From NCBI RefSeq assembly GCF_017639205.1, contig NZ_CP071139.1, positions 3,302,001 through 3,366,000 on the forward strand: a DNA stretch of 64,000 nucleotides, in the 5' to 3' direction. The position numbers were made by a program, and so were the translations under genes. Shown in pieces: positions 63,437 to 64,000 of this stretch; position 1 is the stretch's first letter; each line of letters opens with the position of its first letter. The notes beneath the pieces were generated by a model that worked only from the letters and a program-made list of their open reading frames with translations, ran no database searches and had not been told where the DNA came from. Origin of the DNA: Streptomyces nojiriensis (GTDB lineage Bacteria > Actinomycetota > Actinomycetes > Streptomycetales > Streptomycetaceae).

Positions 63437-64000
63437 ATGCAGTCCACCCCGGGACAGGCAGCGGAACAGCCGCCCGTCATATCCCTGCGCGGGGCCACGG
63501 CCTCGCTCGGCTCGCGCCCCGTGCTGCGCGGGATCGACCTCACCGTCCACCGCGGTGAGGTCGTCGCGCTGCTCGGTGCCAACGGCTCCGGCAAGTCCAC
63601 GGCCGTCCGCGCCGTGGTCGGCCAGGTCCCGCTGACCGACGGAACCCTCAATCTCTTCGGCACGGACTTCAAGCGCTTCCGCGACTGGTCGCGCATCGGG
63701 TACGTCCCCCAGCGCACCACCGCCGCCGGCGGCGTCCCGGCCACCGTCCGCGAGGTCGTCTCCTCCGGCCGGCTCGCCCGCACCCGCTTCGGCCTCCTCC
63801 GCAAGGCCGACCACGCCGCCATCGAGCACGCCCTGGCCCTGGTCGACATGGACTCGCACGCCGACGTCTCGGTGGACGCCCTCTCCGGCGGCCAGCACCA
63901 GCGCGTCCTCATCGCCCGGGCGCTCGCCGTCGAACCCGAGCTGCTGATCATGGACGAGCCGATGGCGGGCGTGGACCTCGCCAACCAGCAGGTCCTGGCG
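63437..64000 (+). CDS. znuC: Zinc ABC transporter ATP-binding protein, 5' part
   Basis: 188 codons before the window ends. Walker A is LLGANGSGKSTAV, the Q-loop is IGYVPQR, the signature is LSGGQHQRVLIARAL and Walker B is LLIMDEPMAGVD. It powers zinc uptake with ZnuA and the permease ZnuB, expected just outside the window. ATG 63437 is chosen because GGAGG lies 8 bases upstream; ATG 63410, which abuts the znuA stop, has none. It should share the Zur control of znuA. Confidence 0.93.
   Translation, partial: MQSTPGQAAEQPPVISLRGATASLGSRPVLRGIDLTVHRGEVVALLGANGSGKSTAVRAVVGQVPLTDGTLNLFGTDFKRFRDWSRIGYVPQRTTAAGGVPATVREVVSSGRLARTRFGLLRKADHAAIEHALALVDMDSHADVSVDALSGGQHQRVLIARALAVEPELLIMDEPMAGVDLANQQVLA

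Overview
The window looks like a chromosomal core segment of a Streptomyces species. It is very GC-rich, codons end almost always in G or C, many genes start at GTG with a GGAGG-type ribosome site, and ATGA or TGA overlaps are common. I also recognise, from memory rather than by a search, a typical Streptomyces gene order: an SCO2400-type zinc-ribbon protein, mbl, a heterodimeric ABC exporter next to the sigma factor hrdA, nasA, dnaG, nirBD, ppdK, dusB, glyS and znuAC. I see no insertion sequence, prophage, CRISPR array, rRNA or secondary-metabolite cluster.

Layout. 1-7.5 kb: end of a nitrilase-like gene, a hotdog-like protein, an HxlR regulator divergent from an imine-reductase-like enzyme, an EI24 membrane protein, the peroxidase ohr, a MarR regulator divergent from a quinone-type oxidoreductase with a clear operator between them, an SCO2400-like protein and a secreted lipase. 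7.6-19.4 kb: the actin-like mbl translationally coupled to a histidine kinase with a decayed ATPase domain, an Lrp/LysE divergent pair, a fused carboxyltransferase, a frameshifted phytase-like esterase, AraC, cupin and MFS genes and a YbdK-type ligase. 19.6-20.0 kb: three tRNA genes on the minus strand. 20-27.6 kb: a sugar kinase, an ABC exporter pair with one degenerate ATP site, and hrdA. 27.7-31.4 kb: an AbiEii-like nucleotidyltransferase coupled to an unknown protein, then nasA behind a GlnR-like box. 31.4-43.8 kb: SDR, YdcF, sirohydrochlorin chelatase, dgt, a ferredoxin-reductase-like flavoprotein, dnaG, a class F sortase beside a candidate surface protein, TauE and a ferric-reductase-like protein. 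43.9-48.1 kb: the nitrite-assimilation operon behind a second GlnR-like box. 48-60.8 kb: a Tat-exported DUF839/PhoX protein, ppdK, dusB, and small stress or efflux modules (MFS, MarR/DoxX, aldo-keto reductase/TetR). 60.9-64 kb: glyS, then the zinc uptake genes znuA and znuC behind two Zur-like boxes.

How it fits together. nasA, the sirohydrochlorin chelatase (siroheme supply), the 43958 flavoprotein and nirB/nirD form an assimilatory nitrate-to-ammonium route, and both transcription units carry GlnR-like boxes. The most unusual observation is a short palindromic repeat that sits in frame inside the 43958 flavoprotein gene and has an intergenic sister copy about 5.5 kb away. Other points worth a second look are the pseudo-kinase coupled to mbl, the single-base frameshift in the esterase gene, a coding-like small ORF with a perfect ribosome site overlapping the chelatase gene, and several well-formed operator palindromes.
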